From Anaerocolumna chitinilytica (lineage in GTDB: Bacteria; Bacillota; Clostridia; Lachnospirales; Lachnospiraceae): DNA of 64,000 nt. The notes beneath the pieces are model-generated. The model ran no database searches, was not told the origin of the DNA, and worked only from the letters and a program-made list of their open reading frames with translations. A program made the translations under genes and the position numbers. This document shows positions 50,164 to 59,257 of this stretch, in pieces (within the stretch, counting starts at the first letter, position 1; the number at the start of each line of letters is the position of its first letter). The DNA lies in assembly GCF_014218355.1 (NCBI RefSeq), contig NZ_AP023368.1:2050001-2114000 (forward strand), written 5' to 3'.

Positions 50164-50858
50164 ACAATCTCACTTGGACTTTTCGGATTTTCATTTTCAA
50201 CAATATGATGGACGGTTCCGTTCTTAATGTGAATAACCTTATCAGCAATATCTGCTAAAACCGCATTATGGGTAATAATAATTGTTGTTGTGCCCATGGT
50301 TCTGCAGGTATTTTGAAGCAATTCTATGATAAGCTGTCCGGTGGTGCTGTCAAGGGCTCCGGTAGGCTCATCACATAATAAAAGCTTGGGATTTTTTGCA
50401 ATGGCTCTTGCAATTGCCACACGCTGCTGCTCACCGCCGGAGAGCTGAGCTGGAAAGTTATTCATGCGTTCTGCCAAACCGACTTGTTCCAGGATGGATT
50501 TGGGATCCAGGGAATCACGGCATATCTGACAGGCCAGCTCTACATTTTCAAGAGCTGTCAGATTGGCTACCAGATTGTAGAATTGAAATACAAATCCGAT
50601 ATCATTTCTTCTGTAATTTATAAGATTCCGCTTATTATAATTATGAACTTCCTTTTCATCCACCAGGATACTGCCATCACTGGGACTATCCATGCCGCCA
50701 AGTAGATTCAATACGGTAGTTTTTCCTGCTCCTGAAGGCCCAAGAATTACGACCAGCTCTCCTTTTTCTACGGAGAAAGAGCAGTCTCTAACAGCAGTTA
50801 TGGTAACATCTCCTATGTTATATTCTTTTTTTATATTCTTTAGCTCGATAAATGCCAT
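50157..50858 (-). CDS. ABC transporter ATPase (LolD/MacB type)
   Basis: A 233-aa ATPase: Walker [11 protein letters not shown]-loop FVFQFYNL, signature LSGGEQQR, Walker [15 protein letters not shown]-switch IITHNA. GGAGG precedes the ATG at 50858; the longer frame to 50936 is rejected. It overlaps the coiled-coil permease gene by 7 bases and is its energy subunit. It is divergent from the TetR gene at 51168. Confidence 0.92.
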   Translation of the reverse strand: MAFIELKNIKKEYNIGDVTITAVRDCSFSVEKGELVVILGPSGAGKTTVLNLLGGMDSPSDGSILVDEKEVHNYNKRNLINYRRNDIGFVFQFYNLVANLTALENVELACQICRDSLDPKSILEQVGLAERMNNFPAQLSGGEQQRVAIARAIAKNPKLLLCDEPTGALDSTTGQLIIELLQNTCRTMGTTTIIITHNAVLADIADKVIHIKNGTVHHIVENENPKSPSEIVW

Positions 50859-51025
50859 GGGTACAATCCTCCAAGATATTGAACATGATGTTGTATAAAT
50901 TTCTCTGATATAGTATACTGACTTCGTGGCTTTCATTCAATAATCAAAATAGAAAGATATGAAATTTAGGCAACATATTTTATTAATGTGTTGGAAAATT
51001 AATAGAACTTTAATAGAAGGTTTTC

Positions 51026-51050
51026 CAAGTACTGAAGTTTTTACACTTGT
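51026..51050. promoter_or_regulatory. candidate TetR operator upstream of the ABC operon
   Basis: CCAAG (about 51025-51029) and CTTGT (about 51046-51050) are separated by 16 bases, and the right half reads ACACTTGTATA, exactly as at the MMPL operator (ACACTTGTATA from about 42964). The TetR proteins linked to the two sites are related. It is a weak dyad taken alone. Confidence 0.4.
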
Positions 51051-51071
51051 ATAAAAAACTTTGGTGTTTGG

Positions 51072-51139
51072 TATAAGTAAAGAAGATATTATAAAAAGTG
51101 TTAGATATAAGTAAAGAAGATGTAATAAGAAGTTTTTCA
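51072..51139. repeat. 34-bp tandem direct repeat upstream of TetR
   Basis: Two copies starting TATAAGTAAAGAAGAT (51072 and 51106) follow each other with a 34-bp period; the second halves have diverged (ATTATAAAAAGTGTTAGA against GTAATAAGAAGTTTTTCAGA). The repeat ends 28 bases before the TetR start. It may hold regulatory sites or be a slippage product. Confidence 0.6.
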
Positions 51140-51167
51140 GATGATTTCTGTATTTGTGGAGGTAAGT

Positions 51168-51743
51168 ATGGAGAAGAAAACAGACAGGCGTGTAAGATAT
51201 ACAAGAATGGTGATTAAACAAAGCTTTGTAAAGCTTCTAAAGATCAAACCAATATCCAAGATAACAATTAAAGAAATATGTGAAGAAGCAGATATCAACC
51301 GTGCTACTTTTTATGCACATTACAAGGACCAATATGACCTGCTGCAGCAGATCGAAAATGATATAATCAATGATATTAATCAATACCTTGGAATCTATAA
51401 TCTGCGGACAGTAAACGAATTTCCCATTGAAATGTTAGATAAGGTCCTGGAATACATAAAAGAAAATTCTGAAATCTTTGAGGTGCTTCTTAATTATTGC
51501 GGAGATACGAAATTTCAGCAGGAAATTACGAATATAATCGGCAGTCAGCATTTTTCACTCCAGGCAGCGAAGGGAGATACGGCAGAGTATGTCTATTTGT
51601 TTTACGCCAGCGGCAGCATCGGTATTATCATAAAGTGGCTGAAAGAAGGGATGAAGAAGCCGGTAAAAGAAATAACTCAGCTAATCATGGATTTATCCTC
51701 CAAGGGGGTAGGAGCCTTTAAGGAATACGAAAACGAAATTTAA
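51168..51743 (+). CDS. TetR/AcrR family regulator (ABC-linked)
   Basis: A 191-aa TetR protein. The HTH is RVRYTRMVIKQSFVKLLKIKPISKITIKEICEEADINRATFYAHYKDQYDLLQQIEND, followed by a C-terminal domain like that of the MMPL-linked regulator at 43133 (about 195 aa, ending in a similar GxIGxIxxWLxxxx segment). GGAGG precedes the ATG at 51168. It is divergent from the ABC exporter operon, which it probably represses. Confidence 0.9.
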   Translation: MEKKTDRRVRYTRMVIKQSFVKLLKIKPISKITIKEICEEADINRATFYAHYKDQYDLLQQIENDIINDINQYLGIYNLRTVNEFPIEMLDKVLEYIKENSEIFEVLLNYCGDTKFQQEITNIIGSQHFSLQAAKGDTAEYVYLFYASGSIGIIIKWLKEGMKKPVKEITQLIMDLSSKGVGAFKEYENEI

Positions 51744-51822
51744 TTTTTCTTTTGCTTGTAAACAAAGAAAAACATAGCACCCAGGCAGCTCTGCCAGGCA
51801 GGTTCAGAGGAGGTTAATCATT

Positions 51823-52305
51823 ATGATTCATATGAGTTCAGTACTGGCTTCCATTAAACAGGGAATTCTGATATGCAACAAAGAAGGAAAAATTGTATAT
51901 TTTAATGATACATATGGCAAGATGCTCGGCAAGAGATTAGAGGAAGTGGCAGGTATGCCTATTAGCAAACTACGTCCCGGTGCGCAGGTTCCCCAAGTTC
52001 TGAGGAAAGGAAGAAAAAAGGAAAACATTCTAAGGACGGAAGGGAATCAGGAGTATTATACCAATATATATCCTATTCTTGAAAATGAAATTCTCACAGG
52101 TACTATTTCTATCGTCACTACCATTGATAAAGAAAAAAGAAAGACACAGAAAAAGGAAACCCTGCAGAAAAGAGTCAGAGAATTTGAAAAGAAAGAAATT
52201 GAAGAGATGCTCTTCTTATATGGCTATGATACAGAGGGGAAAAAGAAGGTTGCAAAGGAATTGGGGATATCACTTGCAACCTTATATAATAAACTTTCAT
52301 TCTAA
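51823..52305 (+). CDS. PAS-Fis mini-regulator (PAS + HTH_8, no AAA+ domain)
   Basis: A 160-aa protein. The PAS domain is about residues 5-105 (ASIKQGILICNKEGKIVYFNDTYGKMLGKRLEEVAGMPIS), then a charged linker, then a Fis-type HTH (EKKEIEEMLFLYGYDTEGKKKVAKELGISLATLYNKL) at the C-terminus. Both ends look like a sigma-54-dependent activator, but the central AAA+ ATPase domain is absent, so it cannot open sigma-54 promoters itself. GGAGG precedes the ATG. The peptidase-like hydrolase gene begins 123 bases downstream and may be its target. Confidence 0.85.
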   Translation: MIHMSSVLASIKQGILICNKEGKIVYFNDTYGKMLGKRLEEVAGMPISKLRPGAQVPQVLRKGRKKENILRTEGNQEYYTNIYPILENEILTGTISIVTTIDKEKRKTQKKETLQKRVREFEKKEIEEMLFLYGYDTEGKKKVAKELGISLATLYNKLSF

Positions 52306-52428
52306 AATATTAGAAAAAGACTCAGAAACTTTTGACTGATGCACTTAAAAATATTTATAATATTTTCATGAATGGTGATGAATTCACTAGTTATAAGATT
52401 TTAGAGAGCAAAGTACAGGAGTTGGATT

Positions 52429-54267
52429 ATGGAAAATGCAAAAACACAGATGGAATACGACAATTCCGGCTATCAAGAGTTGTTTTCATCTTATATTGAA
52501 TCAGAAGAGATGCTTACTATGGCTGATGGTATAAAGCTTAAGACATATTTATTTAAGCCAATTGACAAAACAGGAAGCATGACGAACACTTCGTTACCTG
52601 CAATTCTGGTTCGAAGCTGTTATCCTTCTCAGCTGTCTGAGTACAGAATTCACGGCAAGAATCTGGCTAAGAGGGGATATGCCTTTGTAGTTCAATTCTG
52701 CCGTGGAACCGGAGACTCTGAGGGGGAGTGGTTTCCCAATGTTAATGAAAGAGAGGACGGGCTAAGAACTATAAATTGGTTGAATGAGCAGGATTGGGTG
52801 GATGTAATAGGGTACTGGGGAAACTCCTATCTGGCACTGACCGGCTGGGCAATAGCAGACCGGGTACCGGACAAGGTGAAAGGTATGTGTCTGACCCATT
52901 ATGGTACAGACCGCTATTACTCAGCTTATGAAAAGGGAATGTTCCGACAGGATGTACTGACTTCCTGGGCAATGGATAACTCCGGCTTTAAAGTTACTGC
53001 TGATTATACGGAATCCCTGAAATATATGCCGCAGTTAGAAGTGGATGAAAAATTGTGGGGTGGACGGCTTGACTGGTACAGGGATTGGATAAGCAGCACA
53101 CACAGGGAAGATAATTACTGGCAGCAGGGCTTTTGGAAGGAATTATATGAAATACCTTCTAAAGTAAAGGTCCCCCTATATATCCGCAGCGGTTGGTATG
53201 ACCATCATCATGGCAGCTCTATGCGTACTTGGGATAACCTAAGACCGGAAACAAAAGAGAAGTCCTGGTTAGATATCGGAGGATGGAATCATTCCTTTCA
53301 GCCCTGCCTTGAAGATTGCAGTACTGAGAACAGCGGCAGTAATGAGGTGGCAGCGATTCTGGAATGGTTTGATCTGGTGCTGCAGAAAAAAGAAATACCA
53401 AAGGGAAGAATCCGTACCTATGCTATCGGAGCAGACAGATGGATCAGCCGTAAGAGTTGGCCGGAAAAGGACAGTAAATTAAGTATATGGTATATGGGAC
53501 AGGAGAGACGGGAAGAAAGCGCAGAGAGTAAAACAGAAAAGAGTAAAACTCCAGAGAATAAAGATTTAGAAAGTAAAACAATAGAAAGTAAAGCAATAGA
53601 AAGTATAACAATAGAATGGAAAACAACAGAAAGTGCAACAGAAAATTCAATATCACAAGATAATAATACTGCAGTGGGAACATTAGGAGTACTGGAAAAG
53701 GCGCCTCAAGCTGATTTGGCGATGTATACATACATATATAATCCCGAGAACCCCGTGATATCCTATGGAGCGGAAGCCCTCTTAAAGAATATGGAGCATA
53801 ACGGCAGCCTAAAACAGCCGGAATGCGGTTACAGGCCGGATGTAATAAGTTTTGTTTCTGAACCTCTTTTAGAGAATATGCTGATAAGCGGAAAGATAAG
53901 AGCATTTCTCTATGTATCTTCTGATTGTCCGGATACAGCTTTTACTGCAAAGGTTATGGAGATAAGAGAGAGTGGGGAGGCATATAACATTCGTTCCTCT
54001 ATCACAAGCCTTTGCCATGATATTGGGCATGCCTACGAGCCGGGTACTGTAGAAGAAGTTTCCATCGATATGTGGGATATTGTGTATGAATTGCACAAGG
54101 GTTCCAGGCTGCGCTTAGATATATCCTCATCTGATTTTCCTCAGTATCATTTGCACAGCAATTGTGCCGGTAATTGGGCAAGTATTGATAAATATCAGAT
54201 TGCAGTACAAAAAATATATAGTGGCGGATTCTTTGCTTCAAGGATAGAGATTCCAGCTAATAATTAA
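52429..54267 (+). CDS. CocE/NonD family serine hydrolase (X-Pro dipeptidyl-peptidase type)
   Basis: A 612-aa alpha/beta hydrolase. The N-terminal catalytic part has VVQFCRGTGDSEGEW (oxyanion region), GYWGNSYLALTGW (nucleophile Ser in G-N-S-Y), a YIRSGWYDHHHG segment (Asp region) and GGWNHSFQP (His). The C-terminal jelly-roll domain includes LYVSSDCPDTAFTAKVMEI. Between them (about residues 362-407) lies a low-complexity Glu/Ser/Lys/Thr/Ile repeat not found in typical members. Substrates of the family range from Xaa-Pro peptides to acyl esters. No signal peptide is visible. Confidence 0.85.
   Translation: MENAKTQMEYDNSGYQELFSSYIESEEMLTMADGIKLKTYLFKPIDKTGSMTNTSLPAILVRSCYPSQLSEYRIHGKNLAKRGYAFVVQFCRGTGDSEGEWFPNVNEREDGLRTINWLNEQDWVDVIGYWGNSYLALTGWAIADRVPDKVKGMCLTHYGTDRYYSAYEKGMFRQDVLTSWAMDNSGFKVTADYTESLKYMPQLEVDEKLWGGRLDWYRDWISSTHREDNYWQQGFWKELYEIPSKVKVPLYIRSGWYDHHHGSSMRTWDNLRPETKEKSWLDIGGWNHSFQPCLEDCSTENSGSNEVAAILEWFDLVLQKKEIPKGRIRTYAIGADRWISRKSWPEKDSKLSIWYMGQERREESAESKTEKSKTPENKDLESKTIESKAIESITIEWKTTESATENSISQDNNTAVGTLGVLEKAPQADLAMYTYIYNPENPVISYGAEALLKNMEHNGSLKQPECGYRPDVISFVSEPLLENMLISGKIRAFLYVSSDCPDTAFTAKVMEIRESGEAYNIRSSITSLCHDIGHAYEPGTVEEVSIDMWDIVYELHKGSRLRLDISSSDFPQYHLHSNCAGNWASIDKYQIAVQKIYSGGFFASRIEIPANN
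53514..53650 (+). repeat. 15-bp coding repeat tract in the hydrolase gene
   Basis: Units of the form GAAAGTAAAACAATA encode ESKTI, ESKAI and ESITI-type pentapeptides in the loop joining the catalytic and jelly-roll domains. At least three clear units are flanked by looser ones (ESKTE, ENKDL, EWKTT, ESATE). The period of 15 bp keeps the frame. Confidence 0.65.
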
Positions 54268-54328
54268 TGAGTTGGAATCCATTGGGTAGTACAGGATTTT
54301 TTAGACAATTAAAAAACCATAAGCATTG

Positions 54329-54371
54329 AAAAAAGTTGGACTGTTTCTATCTTAGAACAGTCCAACTTTTT
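54329..54371. terminator. bidirectional intrinsic terminator
   Basis: AAAAAGTTGGACTGTT (54329-54344) pairs with AACAGTCCAACTTTTT (54356-54371) across an 11-base loop. A-runs and T-runs occur on both sides, between the convergent hydrolase and esterase genes. Confidence 0.85.
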
Positions 54372-54388
54372 AGTTATGTAGGATTTTT

Positions 54389-55258
54389 TTACAGATGTTC
54401 ATCAATAAAATCTTTAATTAATGCCAGCAATTCCTTACTCCAGAAGGAGCCCTCATGAGGAGCGCCATCCACACAGATAAGAGCAGCATCCGCACCAGCC
54501 TCAAGCAGTTTATGATACATTAACTCACTTTGGGAGTACTCAACTATAAAATCCTGATTACCCTGAAGAATCAGGAAGGGTGGATAAGCTGCACCCTTTC
54601 TGACATGGTTGACAGGATTCATATCCTGAAGCCTTGCTACGTTTTCTTTTGTATCTTCCCCGCGAAGTGCTGCAAATAACTTCTTAGAATCTTCCTCCAT
54701 TAACTCGATCTTCTCAATAGCTTCGGATAAATCTGCTGGTCCGAAACAATCGATTACTATCTTAACTGAATCTGAATGATCCGGATATTCTTGTGTCTTA
54801 TACTGTTTCTCATTTCCGGTTAGACCAACCAGTAAGGCGGTATTCCCGCCGGAAGAGGTTCCCCAGATACCTACTCTTTCAGTATCTATCTGGTACCTTT
54901 CAGCATTTTTTCTAAGGTAACGGATTCCAGTCTTAACGTCTTCCAGAAAGGCAGGATAGGGATGCCCCTCTAAGCTGCTGCGGTGGGTTAAGGTGGCCAC
55001 CACATAGCCCTCCCTGGAAAACTGTGCCAACTGAGGGATTTGATAATACACATCCGGAAAGGTCCAGGCACTGCCCTGTACAAATACAATTAAGGGATAT
55101 TTCTTTGGTTCCTTCGCTGTTTCATCCTTCCAGGGCATAAATAACTGCAGTTTTAGATCGACTCCCTGAGCGGTTGAGAATATAACATCAGGAATCATAA
55201 CTGCCATTCCTTCCAGACTGGGGTTATTCTTTATTACTTTTACCTCTTTGTAAGCCAT
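54389..55258 (-). CDS. alpha/beta hydrolase (esterase/lipase-like)
   Basis: A 289-aa alpha/beta hydrolase of the BD-FAE/esterase type. It has VQGSAWTF (oxyanion hole; variant of HGGxW), GIWGTSSGGNTALLVG (nucleophile Ser in G-T-S-S-G-G), LQGNQDFIVEYSQ (acid Asp) and DGAPHEGSFW (His). It is cytoplasmic, with no signal peptide. Such enzymes deacetylate xylans or cleave small esters. It lies downstream of no obvious operon partner and is convergent with the CocE-type gene. Confidence 0.88.
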   Translation of the reverse strand: MAYKEVKVIKNNPSLEGMAVMIPDVIFSTAQGVDLKLQLFMPWKDETAKEPKKYPLIVFVQGSAWTFPDVYYQIPQLAQFSREGYVVATLTHRSSLEGHPYPAFLEDVKTGIRYLRKNAERYQIDTERVGIWGTSSGGNTALLVGLTGNEKQYKTQEYPDHSDSVKIVIDCFGPADLSEAIEKIELMEEDSKKLFAALRGEDTKENVARLQDMNPVNHVRKGAAYPPFLILQGNQDFIVEYSQSELMYHKLLEAGADAALICVDGAPHEGSFWSKELLALIKDFIDEHL

Positions 55259-55351
55259 AATAGATACCTCCCAAATACATTATAGTAAGTTGATTTGTTC
55301 CTTAAGGTATTTTACCATAATTTACAAAAGAAGGTCAAAGGGGAAAAATCT

Positions 55352-56368
55352 TTAACTTAACAGTAAGAACTGTACCAGCAAAGAAGTCACGGAAAGAATA
55401 GCCCAGCAGCAAAGCCCTAGCAAAATCGGTTGTAATCCGTTTTTAACAAGTTTAACAAGGTTGGTATTCAAACCGATAGCTGACATAGCCATAACTATCA
55501 CATATTTTCCTGCCTTTACAAGAACCTCCTTCATAAACACCGGTATTGGAAGGAAGGTGCTTAATATGGAAGCAGCCACAAAGCCTAAGATGAACCAGGG
55601 AAATATTTTGGATATACTATAATTAATCTTAGTATCTTTCGTTCTATTTCTGGATGTCCAATATGCCAGAACAAGCGTTACAGGTATAATCATCAGAGTT
55701 CTTGTGAGCTTCACAATAACAGCAAGATTACCGGCAGCATTACTAAAGGAATATCCGGCAGCTACAACAGAGGAGGTATCATTTACAGCAGTTCCTGCCC
55801 AGAGTCCAAAGTGATAGTCTGTCATATGAAGAAAATGGCCTAAAAAGGGAAAGAGAAAAGCTGCTATAACATTGAAGAAAAATATGGTTGAGATGGAGCT
55901 TGCAACATCTTCATCCTCAGCCTGAATCACAGGGGCGGTAGCAGCTATGGCAGAGCCGCCGCAGATGGCGGTACCGACACCTATTAGAATATTGGTGTTT
56001 TTCTGGACTTTTAATAATTTACCAATAAAAAAGGCACTTAAAAATGTAGCGGAAAGAGTAAATATCATAAGCAGGATAGTCTGACTCCCTACTTTTAGCA
56101 CACTGTAGAGATTCATATTAAAACCCAATAATATAATAGAATACTGCAAGAGTTTTTTTGAAGTATATGAAATTCCTGCATCAAAGTATTTAGGCCTTTT
56201 TAGAAAGGCAAGTATCATACCAAAGAGAATACCCAATACGGGACTTCCGATTATGGGGAATTTTTCACCGATGAACCAAGCAGGAATTGCAATTATTGCC
56301 GTTAATAGGATTCCCGGTAATAGATCCGTTTTTTTAGTAGTTGTTTTTGTAACACTGGTTGTATTCAT
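55352..56368 (-). CDS. YeiH/UPF0324 family putative exporter
   Basis: A 338-aa polytopic protein of the UPF0324 (YeiH) family. It has LGFNMNLYSVLKVG, GVGTAICGGSAIAATAPVIQAEDEDVASSISTIF (highly conserved family signature) and GLWAGTAVNDTSSVVAAGYSFS, with about ten helices. Members are predicted exporters of sulfate or sulfonate-type anions; evidence is limited. GGGAGGAAAT precedes the ATG at 56368. It is divergent from a LysR gene, the usual arrangement (yeiE-yeiH). Confidence 0.88.
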   Translation of the reverse strand: MNTTSVTKTTTKKTDLLPGILLTAIIAIPAWFIGEKFPIIGSPVLGILFGMILAFLKRPKYFDAGISYTSKKLLQYSIILLGFNMNLYSVLKVGSQTILLMIFTLSATFLSAFFIGKLLKVQKNTNILIGVGTAICGGSAIAATAPVIQAEDEDVASSISTIFFFNVIAAFLFPFLGHFLHMTDYHFGLWAGTAVNDTSSVVAAGYSFSNAAGNLAVIVKLTRTLMIIPVTLVLAYWTSRNRTKDTKINYSISKIFPWFILGFVAASILSTFLPIPVFMKEVLVKAGKYVIVMAMSAIGLNTNLVKLVKNGLQPILLGLCCWAILSVTSLLVQFLLLS

Positions 56369-56559
56369 ATTTCCTCCCATTACATACCGCAGGTTCTGAT
56401 GCGGTTGCATAATTCTTAGAGTGAAGCTGTTAATTCTCTTCCTTTCACTCCCTTTTATTAAGTCTATCAGTCTGTGTAAATGAAACAGTCCTTCATAAAC
56501 TATGATTTAGTATATCTCTTGACATGACATAAGTAAAATATTATTATCTGATATATATA

Positions 56560-56575
56560 ATAAGTAATTACTTAT
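56560..56575. promoter_or_regulatory. 16-bp palindrome, likely LysR site
   Basis: ATAAGTAATTACTTAT is a perfect palindrome in the divergent region between the YeiH-like and LysR genes, 48 bases before the LysR start. LysR proteins bind such T-N11-A-type dyads near their own promoter. Confidence 0.5.
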
Positions 56576-56622
56576 TGATATAAATATTCGAATGAATAAC
56601 TTAAGTGATAGGAGGAAATCAT

Positions 56623-57498
56623 ATGACATTAAGACATTTTCAGATATTTGTAGCTGTTTGTGATACTATGAATATGACAGCGGCAGCCTCCGGTATGTTT
56701 ATGTCGCAATCAGCCGTAAGTCAGGCGGTAGCAGAAATGGAAGAATACTATAATGTACGACTTTTTGAAAGACTGTCAAAAAGATTGCACCTTACTCAAG
56801 CTGGTGAAAAACTGCTAGGATATGCCAGGCATATTATTGGACTTAACATTGCAGCAGAGAAGGAACTACGCACCTTAAGCGAACATGAGAGGGTGAGGAT
56901 TGGTGCCAGTGTGACTATCGGGTCCTGTGTTCTGCCGAAACTGGTGGCTGACTTTAAGCGGAAAGCACCAGGATTAAAAATAGAAGTTACAGAGGATAAT
57001 ACTACAAAAATTGAGCAGATGATAATAACAGACAGGCTTGATATAGGTCTTGTAGAAGGTGAGATTGTATCACAGGATATTATCAGTAAACCTATGGCTG
57101 AGGATCTTTTGGTTCTGATATGTTCCAACCAGCATCCTTTTTCACAGCGCGGGGTTATCGAACCTAAGGAACTTGAAGGAGAGAACTTCATTCTAAGGGA
57201 AGTAGGAAGCGGAACCAGAAAGACCTTTGAAGATGTTATGGCTGGAAATGGGTTGAATTGGACAGCAAGCTGGACCTGCAGCAATGCAGATACAATCAAA
57301 ATGGCAGTGGCAGAAGGTCTGGGAATCTCTGTAATCTCAAAAAGGGCTGTTGAAAAAGAGGCCAGGGAAGGTCTCTTTCAGATTGTGAATATGAATGGTC
57401 TAGCCTTTAAGCGTCAATTTAAACTGGTGTACCATAAAAATAAATATCTGACAGAAGCGATAAAAAACTTTATTGATTTTTGTGATATAGAGCAGTAG
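56623..57498 (+). CDS. LysR family transcriptional regulator
   Basis: A 291-aa LysR protein. N-terminal winged helix MTLRHFQIFVAVCDTMNMTAAASGMFMSQSAVSQAVAEMEEYYNVRLFERL (residues 1-60), then the PBP2 effector domain (about 88-290; VRIGASVTIGSCVLPKLVADFKRKAPGLKIEV). GGAGGAAATC precedes the ATG; the GTG at 56605 is rejected. It is divergent from the YeiH-type exporter and is its probable activator. CysB-like ligand specificity is a guess. Confidence 0.9.
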   Translation: MTLRHFQIFVAVCDTMNMTAAASGMFMSQSAVSQAVAEMEEYYNVRLFERLSKRLHLTQAGEKLLGYARHIIGLNIAAEKELRTLSEHERVRIGASVTIGSCVLPKLVADFKRKAPGLKIEVTEDNTTKIEQMIITDRLDIGLVEGEIVSQDIISKPMAEDLLVLICSNQHPFSQRGVIEPKELEGENFILREVGSGTRKTFEDVMAGNGLNWTASWTCSNADTIKMAVAEGLGISVISKRAVEKEAREGLFQIVNMNGLAFKRQFKLVYHKNKYLTEAIKNFIDFCDIEQ

Positions 57499-57547
57499 CG
57501 AAATGGTCAAAAAAAGTCGAAAAATAAATGATTTGGACGTTATTCCA

Positions 57548-57576
57548 TTGACATGTATATTAATATCTTGTATGCT
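57548..57576 (+). promoter_or_regulatory. promoter of the diguanylate cyclase gene
   Basis: TTGACA (57548-57553), a 17-base spacer, TATGCT (57571-57576). It is about 140 bases upstream of the ATG, leaving a long leader with a small imperfect hairpin (CCTGTAAA facing TTTAACAGG around 57652-57680). Confidence 0.5.
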
Positions 57577-57718
57577 TGTTTTATACTATAATGGCAGTAT
57601 TCTTCCTACATACGCTGCATTTCATCGTGTATATAACCTGTAAACGAGATGTCCTGTAAAATGTTAACGATTTAACAGGCACTCAGACTGTCTTTCAATA
57701 ATATGGGGTGATGTCCAA

Positions 57719-59257
57719 ATGATTAAAAGGCATACGATTGCCAGTACCGTAATGATAATTACCATATGTATAGTAATCAGCATTTTCTTCTGGGTATCGT
57801 ACCAGCATATTAATGATGTGTATCAGGAAGAAACCAAGCTTTCTATTACAAATATGCGCAAGCTGTTTCTGAAGGACACCGTAAATAATATCATTCGGGA
57901 GATAGCCGCAGACAGGGAGAACAAAAGAGAAGATTATAAAAGGAGTATTGAGCTAAGATATCAGACCCTTTCTTACGAGCCCAGTTTGTCTGATAAGGAA
58001 TATAAGGATTATTTTATCCATTGGTTCAGTGCGGATTATTCAAAGGACATCAGCCAAAATGAGTGGACGGTGCTTTTATGGAATAATAATACGGAAGAAG
58101 TTCTCTATGATCCCGCACGTCTTCATAACGGGGATATCAGTGAGACATTAAAACGGGTAAAACCATTACTATCCTATTACCGTGTCATTGTACATGGTGA
58201 AGTGTTTGGGTTAATCGGAGTCAGCAGGAATTACATTGATAATAAAGTGAAAGAAGAAATGGCTGATAAAATCAGAAAGCTGCGGTTTGAGAACGGCTCT
58301 TATGTATGGGTAAATGAAATAATTAATTACCATGGAGGCGATAACTATGCCATCCGGCTGGTGCATCCCAATCTCCCAGGCACAGAAGGCATGCATCTCT
58401 CAACAAGTATGACAGATATCAAAGGAAATCACCCCTATTCCGAAGAACTCCAGGGGGTTAAACTATACGGAGAGCTGTTTTTTACTTATTATTTTAAAGA
58501 ATTACACAGCAGTGAAGTCTCAGAAAAACTGACCTATGCCAAGCTGTACAAGGATTATAACTGGGTAATTGATATGGGCATTCCCTTGGATGATATCAGG
58601 AAGTATATTGACCGCACCAACAAAAAAAGTATGGAAACCGTCAGAAGCCAGATGATATCCTTAATATCCTTAATGGTTATTGTTGTTGGGTGCAGTCTTA
58701 TTCTTTTCTTAATTTTAGAGAGGCTTTATACAAAACGTATCAGAAAACAGATGGAACTGGAGATGAAGAAGGATATCCTGTCAAAAGCCAACAGCAGAAG
58801 ATATGGTACCATAGAACTGACAAGAGCATTTAAAGCATTTAAGAAAAACAGAAGAAGAGATACAGCAATCGTTTTATTTGATGTGGATAATTTTAAAGGA
58901 ATTAATGATACTTATGGACATGATGTGGGAGATAAGGTGCTTACGGAGATTGTAAATAAGGTCTACCAGGTAATACGAAGTTCCGATAGTCTGATACGCT
59001 GGGGTGGTGATGAATTCGTTGGTATCTTTAGAGGGCTTACGGAAGAGAATGCGGTTTATATCTGCGAGAAGGTGGTTAGTGCAGTAGCAGGCCTAAAGAT
59101 ACAGCAAGGTGAAGATTATATCAACCCTACCATATCTCTTGGAATCGCTTATTTTAATAAGAAGGACAACAGTTTTGAAGAAGTTCTAAAACGAGCCGAT
59201 GCCGCAATGTATATGTCCAAAAAAGCTGGAAAGAACAAGGCAAGCCTGATAGATTAA
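57719..59257 (+). CDS. membrane diguanylate cyclase with Cache-type sensor
   Basis: A 512-aa protein. TM1 (about 8-28) is followed by an extracytoplasmic Cache-like sensor (about 30-305; GSYVWVNEIINYHGGDNYAIRLVHPNLPGTEG), TM2 (about 315-338) and a GGDEF domain (about 350-510). The active-site GGDEF is intact (RWGGDEFVGI), and the RxxD inhibitory site lies five residues before it (RSSDSLIRWGGDEF), so product feedback by c-di-GMP is expected. GGGGTGATG precedes the ATG. It makes the second messenger in response to an outside ligand. Its end overlaps the end of the convergent AraC gene by 4 bases. Confidence 0.9.
   Translation: MIKRHTIASTVMIITICIVISIFFWVSYQHINDVYQEETKLSITNMRKLFLKDTVNNIIREIAADRENKREDYKRSIELRYQTLSYEPSLSDKEYKDYFIHWFSADYSKDISQNEWTVLLWNNNTEEVLYDPARLHNGDISETLKRVKPLLSYYRVIVHGEVFGLIGVSRNYIDNKVKEEMADKIRKLRFENGSYVWVNEIINYHGGDNYAIRLVHPNLPGTEGMHLSTSMTDIKGNHPYSEELQGVKLYGELFFTYYFKELHSSEVSEKLTYAKLYKDYNWVIDMGIPLDDIRKYIDRTNKKSMETVRSQMISLISLMVIVVGCSLILFLILERLYTKRIRKQMELEMKKDILSKANSRRYGTIELTRAFKAFKKNRRRDTAIVLFDVDNFKGINDTYGHDVGDKVLTEIVNKVYQVIRSSDSLIRWGGDEFVGIFRGLTEENAVYICEKVVSAVAGLKIQQGEDYINPTISLGIAYFNKKDNSFEEVLKRADAAMYMSKKAGKNKASLID

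Noticed and set aside
53444..53905. 153-aa frame on the minus strand inside the CocE-type gene
   Set aside because: Leu/Tyr/Phe-rich sequence complementary to the A-rich repeat tract; a shadow frame of a well-supported gene.
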